Of a DNA stretch of 64,000 nt, positions 17,791 through 24,838 are shown in pieces (the first letter of the stretch is position 1; each line of letters begins with the position of its first letter). The notes under the pieces were generated by a model. That model searched no databases. It saw only the letters and a program-made list of their open reading frames with translations, and was not told the DNA's origin. A program made the translations under genes and the position numbers. Source of the stretch: Streptomyces platensis (GTDB lineage Bacteria > Actinomycetota > Actinomycetes > Streptomycetales > Streptomycetaceae); NCBI RefSeq assembly GCF_008704855.1, contig NZ_CP023691.1, positions 6,944,001-7,008,000 on the forward strand. Reading direction: 5' to 3'.

Positions 17791-17807
17791 GTCAACAGTT
17801 TGTTGAA
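17791..17807. promoter_or_regulatory. Box A, catalase copy (TCAACA-GTT-TGTTGAA)
   Basis: GTCAACAGTTTGTTGAA, a 17-bp palindrome with one mismatch at the outer base. The same sequence pattern TTCAACA-N3-TGTTGAA occurs before uraD (20646), aceB (37502) and allB (45211) and was not noticed elsewhere in the window. It sits 72 bases upstream of the catalase start. Probable regulator binding site. Confidence 0.65.
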
Positions 17808-17976
17808 ACAACCTGGAAGTGCCCAGGGGTGTTCCGGACGGCGGCCACGCCTGGGCGCGACAGGACAAGTGTCGGCGCGGCCGCCGCCCGGAAGCGGAGG
17901 GGAAGCGTCAGGGAGACCCGGGCCTCCAGGGGCCGGGTAGCCGCGCGGGGACGGCTTCCTTATGGGCCGGCGGGCA

Positions 17977-17997
17977 GGGCCCCCGAGGCGGGGGCCC
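17977..17997 (-). terminator. Hairpin after glxR
   Basis: GGGCCCCC (17977-17984) pairs with GGGGGCCC (17990-17997) around GAGGC, 18 bases past the glxR stop on the minus strand. Confidence 0.6.
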
Positions 17998-18014
17998 GCT
18001 GCGCCGCCGTGGAC

Positions 18015-18911
18015 TCAGTTGCCGGTGGTGTGTCCGGAGAGGCGTTCGACGCCGCGCAGGAGGGCGGAGTGGTCGAGGCCGCCGTCGCCCTGGGCGCGGA
18101 GGGAGGCGATGAGTTGGGCGACGACGCTGCCGACGGGGAGGGCGGCGCCGACCGTGCGGGCGGCGTCGGTGACGATGCCCATGTCCTTGTGGTGGAGGTC
18201 GATGCGGAAGCCGGGGCGGAAGTCGCGGGTGGTGAAGTTGTCCTTCTTGCGGGCCAGGACGGTGGAGCCGGCCAGTCCGCCGCCCAGGACGTCGAGGGCG
18301 GCGCTCAGGTCGACGCCGGACTTCTCCAGGAAGACGACGGCTTCGGCGCAGGCCTGGATGTTGACGGCGACGATGAGCTGGTTGGCGGCCTTGACGGTCT
18401 GTCCGGAGCCGTGCGGGCCGCAGCGCACGATGGTGTTGCCGAGGGCTTCCAGGAGGGGGCGGGCGGCGTCGAAGTCGGTCTGGTCGCCGCCGGCCATGAT
18501 GGACAGGACCGCTTCGATGGCGCCGGCTTCGCCGCCGGAGACGGGGGCGTCCAGGACCCGGATGCCCTTGTCGGCGGCGGCGTGGGCGAGGTCGATGGAG
18601 GTCTGCGGGGTGATCGAGGACATGTCGATCAGCAGGGCCCCGCGCCGGGCGTGGGCCAGGATGCCGTCGGGTCCGTAGGCGATGGCCTCGACCTGGGGGG
18701 AGGCGGGGACCATGGTGATGATGACGTCGGCGTCGGCGACCGCCTCGGCGATCGAGCCGGCCACGCTTCCGCCGTTCTTGGCCAGCCGCTCCAGCTTGTC
18801 GGCCTCCAGGGTGTAGCCGGTCACCGGGTAACCGGCCTTGATCAGGTTCTCGGCCATGGGCGAGCCCATGATGCCCAGACCGATCCACGCGACCTTGGGA
18901 AGATTGCTCAT
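18015..18911 (-). CDS. glxR: 2-hydroxy-3-oxopropionate (tartronate semialdehyde) reductase
   Basis: A 298-residue beta-hydroxyacid dehydrogenase. It would reduce tartronate semialdehyde to D-glycerate with NAD(P)H in the glycerate branch of glyoxylate use. Visible are the dinucleotide fold GLGIMGSPMAENLIKAGYPV (residues ~10-29), the substrate motif DAPVSGGEAGA (~122-132), and the catalytic-lysine segment GSGQTVKAANQLIVA (~170-184). Length is normal for GarR/GlxR. ATG 18911 follows GAGGCAC. It lies 31 bases after hydroxypyruvate isomerase on the same strand, so the two form an operon; glyoxylate carboligase, which usually makes its substrate, is not in the window. Confidence 0.93.
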   Translation of the reverse strand: MSNLPKVAWIGLGIMGSPMAENLIKAGYPVTGYTLEADKLERLAKNGGSVAGSIAEAVADADVIITMVPASPQVEAIAYGPDGILAHARRGALLIDMSSITPQTSIDLAHAAADKGIRVLDAPVSGGEAGAIEAVLSIMAGGDQTDFDAARPLLEALGNTIVRCGPHGSGQTVKAANQLIVAVNIQACAEAVVFLEKSGVDLSAALDVLGGGLAGSTVLARKKDNFTTRDFRPGFRIDLHHKDMGIVTDAARTVGAALPVGSVVAQLIASLRAQGDGGLDHSALLRGVERLSGHTTGN

Positions 18912-18942
18912 GCGGTGCCTCTTTCGGAGCGCTTGCGAGGTG

Positions 18943-19785
18943 TCAGGAGTGCGCCGCGCGCCGGTCGGCCGGGAGCCAGCCGAAGGCCTCGGCGCTCGGG
19001 CCGTCGCCGGGCTTGTACTCCAGGCCGACCCAGCCGTCGTAACCGGCCTTGAGGAGGCGGTCGAGCAGGCCGGCGAGGTCGAGGTCACCGGTGCCGGGCG
19101 CGCCGCGGCCGGGGTTGTCGGCGATCTGCACATGCGCGGTCCGGGCGGTGTAGCGGTCGATGACCTCGTCCAGGTCCTCACCGTTCATCGACAGGTGGTA
19201 GAGGTCCATCAGGAAACGGGCGTTGTCCAGGCCCGTCGCCGCGTTCACCGCGTCCACGACCTCGATCGCCTTCGGCGCCGAGACGATCGGGCAGTTCGGC
19301 GACTCGGGCGCGTTGAGCGCCTCGATCAGCAGTGTCCCGTTCACCTCCGCCACGGCCCGCGCGGCGTACGTGAGGTTCTCCAGCGCCAGCCGGTCCTGCT
19401 CGGCCGCGTCCACACCCTCGACGCGGTTGCCGTACAGGGCGTTGAACGTGGTGCAGCCCAGCGAGCGGGCGAACTCCACCGCCACCGGCACATTCGCCCG
19501 GAACCTCGCCGACTCCTCACCGGGAACGGACAGCGCGCCGCGGTCCGGGCCCGGCAGCTGTCCGGCGTAGAAGTTCAGCCCCACGAGCCGGGTCCCCGCG
19601 TCGTTGAGCGCGTCGCGCAGTGCGTCCAGCTCCGCCCGCTCCGGTACCGGGGCGTCCACCCACGGCCACCACAGCTCCACGGCGGTGAAGCCTGCCGCCC
19701 GCGCGGCCGCCGGCCGCTCCAGCAGCGGAAGCTCGGTGAACAGGATCGACAGATTGACGTTGAAGCGCGTGTCCGGGAAACCCAT
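18943..19785 (-). CDS. hyi: Hydroxypyruvate isomerase family TIM barrel
   Basis: A 280-residue xylose-isomerase-like barrel of the Hyi type, interconverting hydroxypyruvate and tartronate semialdehyde. It has the N-terminal FNVNLSILFTELPLLERPAA, the metal ligands in LLIEALN (~152), FLMDLYHLSMNGEDL (~185-199), HVQIADNPGRGAPGTGDLD (~213-231) and WVGLEYKPGD (~252-261), which are typical of Hyi. First gene of the hyi-glxR operon. It is divergent from a two-gene HTH operon, with a 15-bp palindrome (19820-19834) in between that also occurs near aceB and allR. Linked to purine breakdown because allantoin yields glyoxylate. Confidence 0.92.
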   Translation of the reverse strand: MGFPDTRFNVNLSILFTELPLLERPAAARAAGFTAVELWWPWVDAPVPERAELDALRDALNDAGTRLVGLNFYAGQLPGPDRGALSVPGEESARFRANVPVAVEFARSLGCTTFNALYGNRVEGVDAAEQDRLALENLTYAARAVAEVNGTLLIEALNAPESPNCPIVSAPKAIEVVDAVNAATGLDNARFLMDLYHLSMNGEDLDEVIDRYTARTAHVQIADNPGRGAPGTGDLDLAGLLDRLLKAGYDGWVGLEYKPGDGPSAEAFGWLPADRRAAHS

Positions 19786-19819
19786 AACGGCGGCGCCCTT
19801 CCGGATAGTGGAACTGTTT

Positions 19820-19834
19820 TTCTACTTAATGGAA
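19820..19834. promoter_or_regulatory. Box B, hyi copy (read on the minus strand TTCCATTAAGTAGAA)
   Basis: A 15-bp imperfect palindrome of the pattern TTCC-N7-GGAA, 35 bases upstream of the hyi start and 86 bases upstream of the divergent small operon. Similar words are TTCCTTATCGCGGAA before aceB (37486) and GTCCATTCTGTGGAA before the allR/racemase pair (42759). The TTCC/GGAA arms suit IclR-type regulators such as AllR (inference). Confidence 0.5.
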
Positions 19835-19919
19835 CACTGCCTGGCGGGCTCGGAGGCTGTCAAGGGGGCCCCGCGGCAATTTCTGGTGGCCGGGCCGAAC
19901 CGCGCGTAGGTTGAGCGGC

Positions 19920-20189
19920 GTGCGATTGAGAGTGGAGTTCACAACGGAGCCGTTCGACCTGGACGAGGCGCCGGCGCATGCGGTGGTGGCGCGGGATGTC
20001 GTCACGGGTGCCGAGCTGGACGCCGTGGACGTCGGGCCGTTCGGCAATACGGCCGAGGGGGGCGCCGAGCAGGTGCTCGGTGCGGTGGCCGCGCTGCTGC
20101 GCGAATCCCTGCAAGCGGGTGCCACCCGGGTGTCCCTGCAGGTCAATGTCATCGGCGAGACCGGCCCGGGCGAGGGGGACGCGACATGA
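19920..20189 (+). CDS. Small protein of unknown function cotranscribed with HTH gene
   Basis: An 89-residue protein not recognised. It starts VRLRVEFTTEPFDLDEAPAH and has alternating beta strands and helices: VVARDVVTGAELDAVDVGPF, a helix AEQVLGAVAALLRESLQAGA, and a strand RVSLQVNVIGE. This suggests a compact alpha/beta fold with possible ligand binding, perhaps like thiamine- or small-ligand-binding ferredoxin-like proteins. GTG at 19920 is chosen because the GTAGG upstream is well spaced. Its stop overlaps the start of the HTH gene (ATGA), so they are coupled and probably work together as sensor and DNA binder (inference). Confidence 0.7.
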   Translation: MRLRVEFTTEPFDLDEAPAHAVVARDVVTGAELDAVDVGPFGNTAEGGAEQVLGAVAALLRESLQAGATRVSLQVNVIGETGPGEGDAT

Positions 20190-20566
20190 CCGATCCCGCC
20201 GACCACCCCTTCGTCCAGGCGGTCAAGCCGCTGATCGACGCGATGGGTGGCCAGATGGTCGCGCCGGACCTGGCCGAGGGTGACGACGTCGTCCTGACCT
20301 GGGAGGGGCAGGACCGGGTGGCCGTACGGCTCCCGCATCTGTCGGACTCGCTCGACCACATCCTCGCCGAGCTCCAGCGTCGGCACGGGGTGCCGCTGGC
20401 GGAGCTGGACCGCAAGACCAAGCAGTCCGTCGTGCGCATTCTGGAGTCCCGCGGTGCCTTCTCGGTCCGGCACGGCGTGGAGACGGTCGCCAGCGCGCTC
20501 GGGGTGAGTCGCTTCACCGTGTACAACTACCTGAACAGGGAGAATGCCGCGAAGGGCGCCGACTGA
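20186..20566 (+). CDS. Helix-turn-helix protein, candidate local regulator
   Basis: A 126-residue protein. The C-terminal 45 residues form a Fis/NtrC-like helix-turn-helix (KQSVVRILESRGAFSVRHGV then ETVASALGVSRFTVYNYLNR). The N-terminal 80 residues (HPFVQAVKPLIDAMGGQMVA, DVVLTWEGQDRVAVRLPHLS, DSLDHILAELQRRHG) look like a small regulatory or dimerisation domain shared with actinobacterial homologues of unknown role. It is coupled to the 89-residue gene and divergent from hyi. It is therefore a candidate for the protein that binds one of the two palindromes shared by purine and glyoxylate genes. An intrinsic terminator follows. Confidence 0.8.
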   Translation: MTDPADHPFVQAVKPLIDAMGGQMVAPDLAEGDDVVLTWEGQDRVAVRLPHLSDSLDHILAELQRRHGVPLAELDRKTKQSVVRILESRGAFSVRHGVETVASALGVSRFTVYNYLNRENAAKGAD

Positions 20567-20600
20567 GGGTAGCCGGTCACGGCCCCGCCCGGCCGCCGCA

Positions 20601-20633
20601 GCCGCCGTCCCGCAGCACCGGACGGCGGCTTTT
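20601..20633 (+). terminator. Intrinsic terminator after HTH gene
   Basis: GCCGCCGTCC (20601-20610) pairs with GGACGGCGGC (20620-20629), loop of nine bases, followed by TTTT. One of the few hairpins here with a T-tract. Confidence 0.8.
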
Positions 20634-20645
20634 GTGCGCCAAGTT

Positions 20646-20662
20646 TTCAACAAAGTGTTGAC
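20646..20662. promoter_or_regulatory. Box A, uraD operon copy
   Basis: TTCAACAAAGTGTTGAC matches TTCAACA-N3-TGTTGAA in 13 of the 14 arm positions. It lies 76 bases upstream of the uraD start, in the promoter region of uraD-uraH-uricase. Confidence 0.7.
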
Positions 20663-20737
20663 GTGTTGTTGCCGGGGGTCTTAGCTGTTTCCAGCCAAGC
20701 AGAGCTGTCCAGCACCACCAGGCCACGGAGGCTTCCC

Positions 20738-21289
20738 GTGTCTTCGAGTTCACCACGCTCGACGGGGGACACCCCCGTGCCCCCGGCGGGGCTCACCCGA
20801 TTCAACGCCGCGGATGACGCCACGGCGCGTACCACGCTGCACGAGGTGTGCGCGAGCCGGGCATGGGGCGAGCGGATACTCGCCCGGCGCCCCTACGCCA
20901 CCACCGACGCCCTGTTCGCCGCGAACGACGCCGCCATGGCTGATCTGACCGCGGCGGATCTGGCCGAGGCGATGGCCGGGCACCCGCCCATCGGCCGGCC
21001 GAAGCCCGGCGACCCGACCTCACACCGCGAGCAGAGCGGTATGGCGGGCGCCTCCGACGCGCTCAAGGCGGAGCTGCTCGAACTCAACCTGGCCTACCAG
21101 GAGAAGTTCGGGCATGTCTTCCTGATCTGCGCCTCCGGCCGCACCGGAGAGCAGATGCGGGACGCGGTCCGGCACCGGATCGGCAACACGCCGGAACGGG
21201 AACGAGAGATCGTTCGTGCCGAACTCGGCAAGATCAACCGCATTCGTCTGACCCGTATCGCGGAGCACGCAGAAGGAGACGCAGCATGA
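20738..21289 (+). CDS. uraD: 2-oxo-4-hydroxy-4-carboxy-5-ureidoimidazoline (OHCU) decarboxylase
   Basis: A 183-residue UraD protein, which decarboxylates OHCU to S-allantoin as the last step from urate. Visible signatures are FNAADDATARTTLHEVCASR, the catalytic-histidine region AMAGHPPIGRPKPGD (~82-96), SHREQSGM, LLELNLAYQEKFGHVFLICA with SGRT, and NTPEREREIVRAELGKINRI. GTG at 20738 is preceded by CACGGAGG with seven bases spacing. The N-terminal 18 residues (SSSSPRSTGDTPVPPAG) are an extension without family match. First gene of a tight operon; its stop overlaps the uraH start by four bases. Confidence 0.94.
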   Translation: MSSSSPRSTGDTPVPPAGLTRFNAADDATARTTLHEVCASRAWGERILARRPYATTDALFAANDAAMADLTAADLAEAMAGHPPIGRPKPGDPTSHREQSGMAGASDALKAELLELNLAYQEKFGHVFLICASGRTGEQMRDAVRHRIGNTPEREREIVRAELGKINRIRLTRIAEHAEGDAA

Positions 21290-21738
21290 GCAGCGAGACG
21301 GCCGCACCGACGTCGGTGTCCACCCACATCCTGGACACCAGCGTGGGCCGCCCCGCGGAGGGCGTCGCCCTCACACTCTCGGTGCGCTCCGGCAGCGACG
21401 GCGCCTGGACCGCCCACGGCGCGTCCACCACCGACGCGGACGGACGCTGCAAGGACCTGCCGGACCTGCCGGCCGGCACCACCCATGTACGCCTCGACTT
21501 CGCCGTCGAGGAGTACTTCGTTTCGAACCAGCACCGCGCTTCAGACCAGCACCGCGCTTCAGACCAGCACCGCGCTTCAGACCAGCAAGCCGAGGAACAG
21601 CAGGACGCCCCCCGCGTAAGGGACAGCGGCGCGTTCTTCCCGGAGGTGGCAATCACCTTTGCCGTCCAGCCGGGCGAGCACTATCACGTACCGCTGCTGC
21701 TCAACCCGTTCGGCTACTCCGTATACCGAGGGAGCTAG
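21286..21738 (+). CDS. uraH: 5-hydroxyisourate hydrolase with a repeat-derived insertion
   Basis: A 150-residue transthyretin-like hydrolase that converts 5-hydroxyisourate to OHCU. The active-site His is in the N-terminal STHILDTSVGRPAEGVALTL, and the C-terminal GEHYHVPLLLNPFGYSVYRG plus final Ser is the family signature ending in YRGS. Normal family length is about 110-120; here roughly 30 extra residues follow EEYFVSN, including three perfect copies of QHRASD encoded by an 18-bp repeat (21529-21582), then a Gln/Glu-rich stretch. The insertion falls after the region of strand that precedes FFPEVAITF and probably loops out of the fold. The gene is coupled to uraD and lies 7 bases before uricase. 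Confidence 0.92.
   Translation: MSSETAAPTSVSTHILDTSVGRPAEGVALTLSVRSGSDGAWTAHGASTTDADGRCKDLPDLPAGTTHVRLDFAVEEYFVSNQHRASDQHRASDQHRASDQQAEEQQDAPRVRDSGAFFPEVAITFAVQPGEHYHVPLLLNPFGYSVYRGS
21529..21582 (+). repeat. Three perfect 18-bp tandem repeats inside uraH
   Basis: CAGCACCGCGCTTCAGAC occurs three times head to tail (21529-21546, 21547-21564, 21565-21582), followed by a partial CAGCA. It is in frame and adds a QHRASD hexapeptide per copy, so copy number can change without breaking the gene. Confidence 0.95.
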
Positions 21739-21745
21739 CACCGAC

Positions 21746-22717
21746 ATGACTGCCCATTCCCGCCCGGCCCGCGCTGCCGATTCCCGCCCGGCCCGCCCTG
21801 TGATGCTCGGCCAGAACCAGTACGGCAAAGCAGAAAACCGCGTCGTCAAGATCACCCGGGACGGCGACACCCACCACATCAAGGACCTGAACGTCTCCGT
21901 GTCGCTCTCCGGCGACCTGGAAGAGGTCCACCTCTCCGGCTCCAACGCCCACTGCCTGCCGACGGACACGACCAAGAACACCGTGTACGCCTTCGCCAAG
22001 GAGCACGGGATCGAGTCCGCCGAGCAGTTCGGCATCCACCTGGCCCGGCACTTCGTCACCAGCCAGGAGCCGATCCACCGGGCCCGCATCCGGATCGAGG
22101 AGTACGCCTGGGAGCGGATCGCCGGCTCCGACGCCAACTCCCGCTTCATCGGCGCCGACGAGGTCCGGCACTCCTTCGTCCGCAAGGGCCAGGAGACCCG
22201 GCTGACCGAGATCACCTACGACGGTGAGCAGTGGCAGGTCATCTCCGGGCTCAAGGACCTGGTGGTGATGAACTCCACCAACTCGGAGTTCTGGGGCTAC
22301 ATCAAGGACAAGTACACGACCCTCAAGGAGGCCTACGACCGCATCCTCGCCACCGAGGTGTCCGGCCGCTGGCGGTTCAACTGGACCGACGACGAGCAGC
22401 GGATGCCGAACTGGGAGCGTTCGTACGAGCAGGTCAGGAAGCACATGCTGGAGGCCTTCGCGGAGACCTACAGCCTCTCGCTCCAGCAGACCCTGTACCA
22501 AATGGGGTCGCGCGTCATCAATCACCGTTCCGAGATCGACGAGATCCGCTTCTCGCTCCCGAACAAGCACCACTTCCTGGTGGATCTGGAGCCGTTCGGG
22601 CTCAAGAACGACAATGAGGTCTACTACGCGGCGGACCGCCCGTACGGCCTGATCGAAGCCACTGTTCTGCGCGACGGTGTCGAGCCCAAGATCCCGGTGG
22701 ATCTGACGAACCTCTGA
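21746..22717 (+). CDS. uox: Factor-independent urate hydroxylase (uricase)
   Basis: A 323-residue cofactor-free uricase: urate + O2 + H2O to 5-hydroxyisourate + H2O2. The catalytic Lys is in GQNQYGKAENRVVKI (residues ~24-38) and the partner Thr in LPTDTTKNTVYAFAKEHGI (~72-90). The substrate Arg/Gln region is in the C-terminal third, and the SLPNKHHFLVDLEPFGLKND motif carries the conserved His. ATG 21746 gives an extra ~18-residue tail (RPARAADSRPARP) compared with other uricases; GTG/ATG at VMLGQNQ is an alternative. It is the last gene of the uraD-uraH-uox operon and is closed by a strong terminator. Product peroxide links it to the catalase at 16247-17719. Confidence 0.96.
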   Translation: MTAHSRPARAADSRPARPVMLGQNQYGKAENRVVKITRDGDTHHIKDLNVSVSLSGDLEEVHLSGSNAHCLPTDTTKNTVYAFAKEHGIESAEQFGIHLARHFVTSQEPIHRARIRIEEYAWERIAGSDANSRFIGADEVRHSFVRKGQETRLTEITYDGEQWQVISGLKDLVVMNSTNSEFWGYIKDKYTTLKEAYDRILATEVSGRWRFNWTDDEQRMPNWERSYEQVRKHMLEAFAETYSLSLQQTLYQMGSRVINHRSEIDEIRFSLPNKHHFLVDLEPFGLKNDNEVYYAADRPYGLIEATVLRDGVEPKIPVDLTNL

Positions 22718-22741
22718 GCGGCTCCGACGCAACGCCGTGCC

Positions 22742-22783
22742 GTGCGTTCCCCTCCCCACCCCGCAGCGGGGAGGGGAACGCAC
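22742..22783 (+). terminator. Terminator after the uricase operon
   Basis: GTGCGTTCCCCTCCCC (22742-22757) pairs perfectly with GGGGAGGGGAACGCAC (22768-22783), loop ten bases; 24 bases after the uox stop. 16-bp stem without a T-run. Confidence 0.85.
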
Positions 22784-22802
22784 ATCCTGAGGGGGACGAC
22801 CC

Positions 22803-23096
22803 ATGGCACAGCACTCGCACGACCCGTACCACCCCCCGTCCCCGGTCCCTCCGGTGGACGAGAAGCCGGTGGTCAGACGGCTCGTCCCGACCGCGCTCCA
22901 GCACATCGCGGCCATGTACGCCGGTGGGGCTGCGCCCGGCCCCCGTCGTCGCGCTGCCCACCCCGTTCTGATCAGCGCCGGAGCCCTGACCGCGGTCGTG
23001 CGCAATCTGTTCTTCCACCCTCTCGGCACCCGGAGCAGCCCACGGGCAGCGGTCCTGTCAGCCGCCTCGTCCGGCTCCGGCACTCAAATCCCCTAG
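22803..23096 (+). pseudogene. Internally deleted NCS2 purine permease
   Basis: The frame of 97 residues starts like a uric-acid/xanthine permease (MAQHSHDPYHPP then VRRLVPTALQHIAAMYAGGA, the conserved first membrane helix region) and then jumps, after about 45 residues, to what looks like the last helix of such a permease (VLISAGALTAVVRNLFFHPL then GTRS). About 370 residues of the normal 430-460 are missing, without any stop at the join, so an in-frame deletion is the simplest explanation. The last 20 residues have no match. The start has a good ribosome site (GAGGGGGACGACCC ATG). It cannot transport. The intact relative at 24839-26269 may have taken over, or the deletion is specific to this strain. 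Confidence 0.75.
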
Positions 23097-23141
23097 GGCC
23101 ATGCCGTGCCCACCGCCAGTACCGAAAGAAGGAACCGCACC

Positions 23142-24545
23142 ATGGCTGCACCGGCATCCCCTGACAGCGCGGCGACGCAGCGCCTCGTCATCGAGAACTG
23201 CGCCATCGCGACCGTCGACGCCCACGACACCGAGTACGCCACCGGCCATGTGGTCGTCGCGGACCAGGTCATCGAGTCGCTGGGCGCGGGCAAGGCCCCC
23301 GAGGGGCTGGCGAACGTGGTCCGCCGGATCGACGGCACCGGACATCTGGTCACCCCTGGCCTGATCAACACCCATCACCACTTCTACCAGTGGCTCACCC
23401 GGGGCCTGGCCACCGACCACAACCTGTTCAACTGGCTGGTCGCGCTCTACCCCACCTGGGCCCGGATCGACGCCCCGATGCTCGCCGCGGCCACCCAGGG
23501 CTCGCTCGGCATGATGGTCAGGGGCGGTGTCACCACCGCCTCCGACCACCACTATGTCTTCCCCCGGGGCTCCGGCGACCTCGTCGGCGCGGAGCTCGCC
23601 GCCGCCGCGGAGATCGGCGCCCGGATCACCCTGGCCCGCGGCTCCATGGACCGCAGCGAGAAGGACGGCGGGCTGCCCCCGGACTTCGCCGTCGAGACCA
23701 CCGAGGGTGCCCTGCTGGCGACCGAGGAGGCCATCGACACCCACCACGACGCCTCCTTCGGCTCGATGGTGCAGATCGCCGCCGCGCCCTGCTCGCCGTT
23801 CTCCGTCTCCACCGAACTCATGCGGCAGGGCGCCGAGCTGGCCCGCCGTAAGGGCGTACGGATGCACACCCACGGCTCGGAGACCGTGGAGGAGGAGAAG
23901 TTCTGCCACGAGCTGTTCGGTATGGGCCCGACCGACTACTTCGAGTCGACCGGCTGGCTCGGTGACGACGTGTGGATGGCGCACTGCGTCCACATGAACG
24001 ACTCCGACATCGCCGCCTTCGCCCGCACCGGCACCGGCGTCGCGCACTGTCCGTCCTCCAACGCCCGCCTCGCGGCCGGTATCGCCCGCGTCCCGGACCT
24101 GCTCGCGGCCGGTGTCCCGGTCGGCCTCGGCGTCGACGGCACCGCCTCCAACGAGTCCGGCGAACTCCACACCGAGCTGCGCAACGCGCTGCTGATCAAC
24201 CGCCTCGGCGCCCACAAGGAGGCCGCCCTCAACGCCCGCAAGGCGCTGCGGCTCGGCACCTACGGCGGTGCGCAGGTCCTCGGCCGGACCGCCGAGATCG
24301 GCTCACTGGAAGCCGGCAAGCTCGCCGACCTGGTGCTCTGGAAGCTGGACGGCCTCGGCCACTCCTCCATCGCCGACCCGGTCACCGCGCTGGTCTTCGG
24401 CGCCGCAGCGCCGGTCACCCTCTCCCTCGTCGGCGGCCGGCCGGTCGTCGAGGACAACCACCTCAGCAACGTCGACGAGGACGCCATCGCCCGCACCGCG
24501 CGGGCGGAGGCCCAGCGTCTGGCCCGGATCGCCGCCGAGGGCTGA
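23142..24545 (+). CDS. 8-oxoguanine/guanine deaminase (amidohydrolase)
   Basis: A 467-residue amidohydrolase of the guanine/8-oxoguanine deaminase, atrazine-chlorohydrolase-like branch. Metal ligands: LINTHHHFYQWLTRGL (HxH; residues ~75-90), a later His in RMHTHGSETVEEEKF (~242), WMAHCVHMND (~278) and the Asp of VGLGVDGTASNESGEL (~328). The C-terminal segment GSLEAGKLADLVLW is typical for cyclic amidohydrolases. It would turn guanine to xanthine (or 8-oxoguanine to urate), feeding uricase. ATG 23142 follows AAAGAAGGAA. Lies between two NCS2 permease genes, one deleted, one intact, which supports a nucleobase substrate. The exact base preferred is not visible. Confidence 0.9.
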   Translation: MAAPASPDSAATQRLVIENCAIATVDAHDTEYATGHVVVADQVIESLGAGKAPEGLANVVRRIDGTGHLVTPGLINTHHHFYQWLTRGLATDHNLFNWLVALYPTWARIDAPMLAAATQGSLGMMVRGGVTTASDHHYVFPRGSGDLVGAELAAAAEIGARITLARGSMDRSEKDGGLPPDFAVETTEGALLATEEAIDTHHDASFGSMVQIAAAPCSPFSVSTELMRQGAELARRKGVRMHTHGSETVEEEKFCHELFGMGPTDYFESTGWLGDDVWMAHCVHMNDSDIAAFARTGTGVAHCPSSNARLAAGIARVPDLLAAGVPVGLGVDGTASNESGELHTELRNALLINRLGAHKEAALNARKALRLGTYGGAQVLGRTAEIGSLEAGKLADLVLWKLDGLGHSSIADPVTALVFGAAAPVTLSLVGGRPVVEDNHLSNVDEDAIARTARAEAQRLARIAAEG

Positions 24546-24614
24546 CCCCCACGGCGCGGTCACACGACCGGCGCACACCCCTGACTCGGCCGGGAGGGAC
24601 GGCTCCCGGCCGGG

Positions 24615-24641
24615 CTTGTGGATCCGAGCGGGATCCACAAG
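24615..24641 (+). terminator. Perfect hairpin after the deaminase
   Basis: CTTGTGGATCC (24615-24625) and GGATCCACAAG (24631-24641), 11-bp stem, loop GAGCG. Confidence 0.75.
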
Positions 24642-24643
24642 CG

Positions 24644-24686
24644 CCGGCCCCCGGGGGTACGGGAACTCCCGTACCCCCGGGGCCGG
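24644..24686. terminator. Second, longer hairpin in the same gap
   Basis: CCCCGGGGGTACGGGA (24649-24664) pairs perfectly with TCCCGTACCCCCGGGG (24667-24682); CCGGC/GCCGG flanks extend it with one bulge. Together with the preceding hairpin it separates the deaminase from the permease, so the permease has its own promoter in about 24690-24825, where nothing distinctive was seen. Confidence 0.7.
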
Positions 24687-24838
24687 TTGGCCCGGCCACC
24701 ACCGTCCACGCGTCACAAGCGCGCCCGGCCCACCACGCTCACCAGGCGACTTCCCGCAGTACGCACCACATCGCACGCCCTCCGTGACAGCCTCGCCTCG
24801 CCGGCCCCCGGCGACGCAGAAAACGAAGGAGGCCCGCA

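Noticed and set aside
15092-17806. Long open frame of about 900 codons opposite catalase and the Mrr-like gene
   Set aside because: It is the antisense of well-matched genes; its composition is the usual mirror of high-GC third positions, and it crosses an intergenic region with terminators.
21529-21582. Possible CRISPR or IS end in uraH
   Set aside because: 18-bp units without spacers, in frame within a gene; no flanking target duplication.
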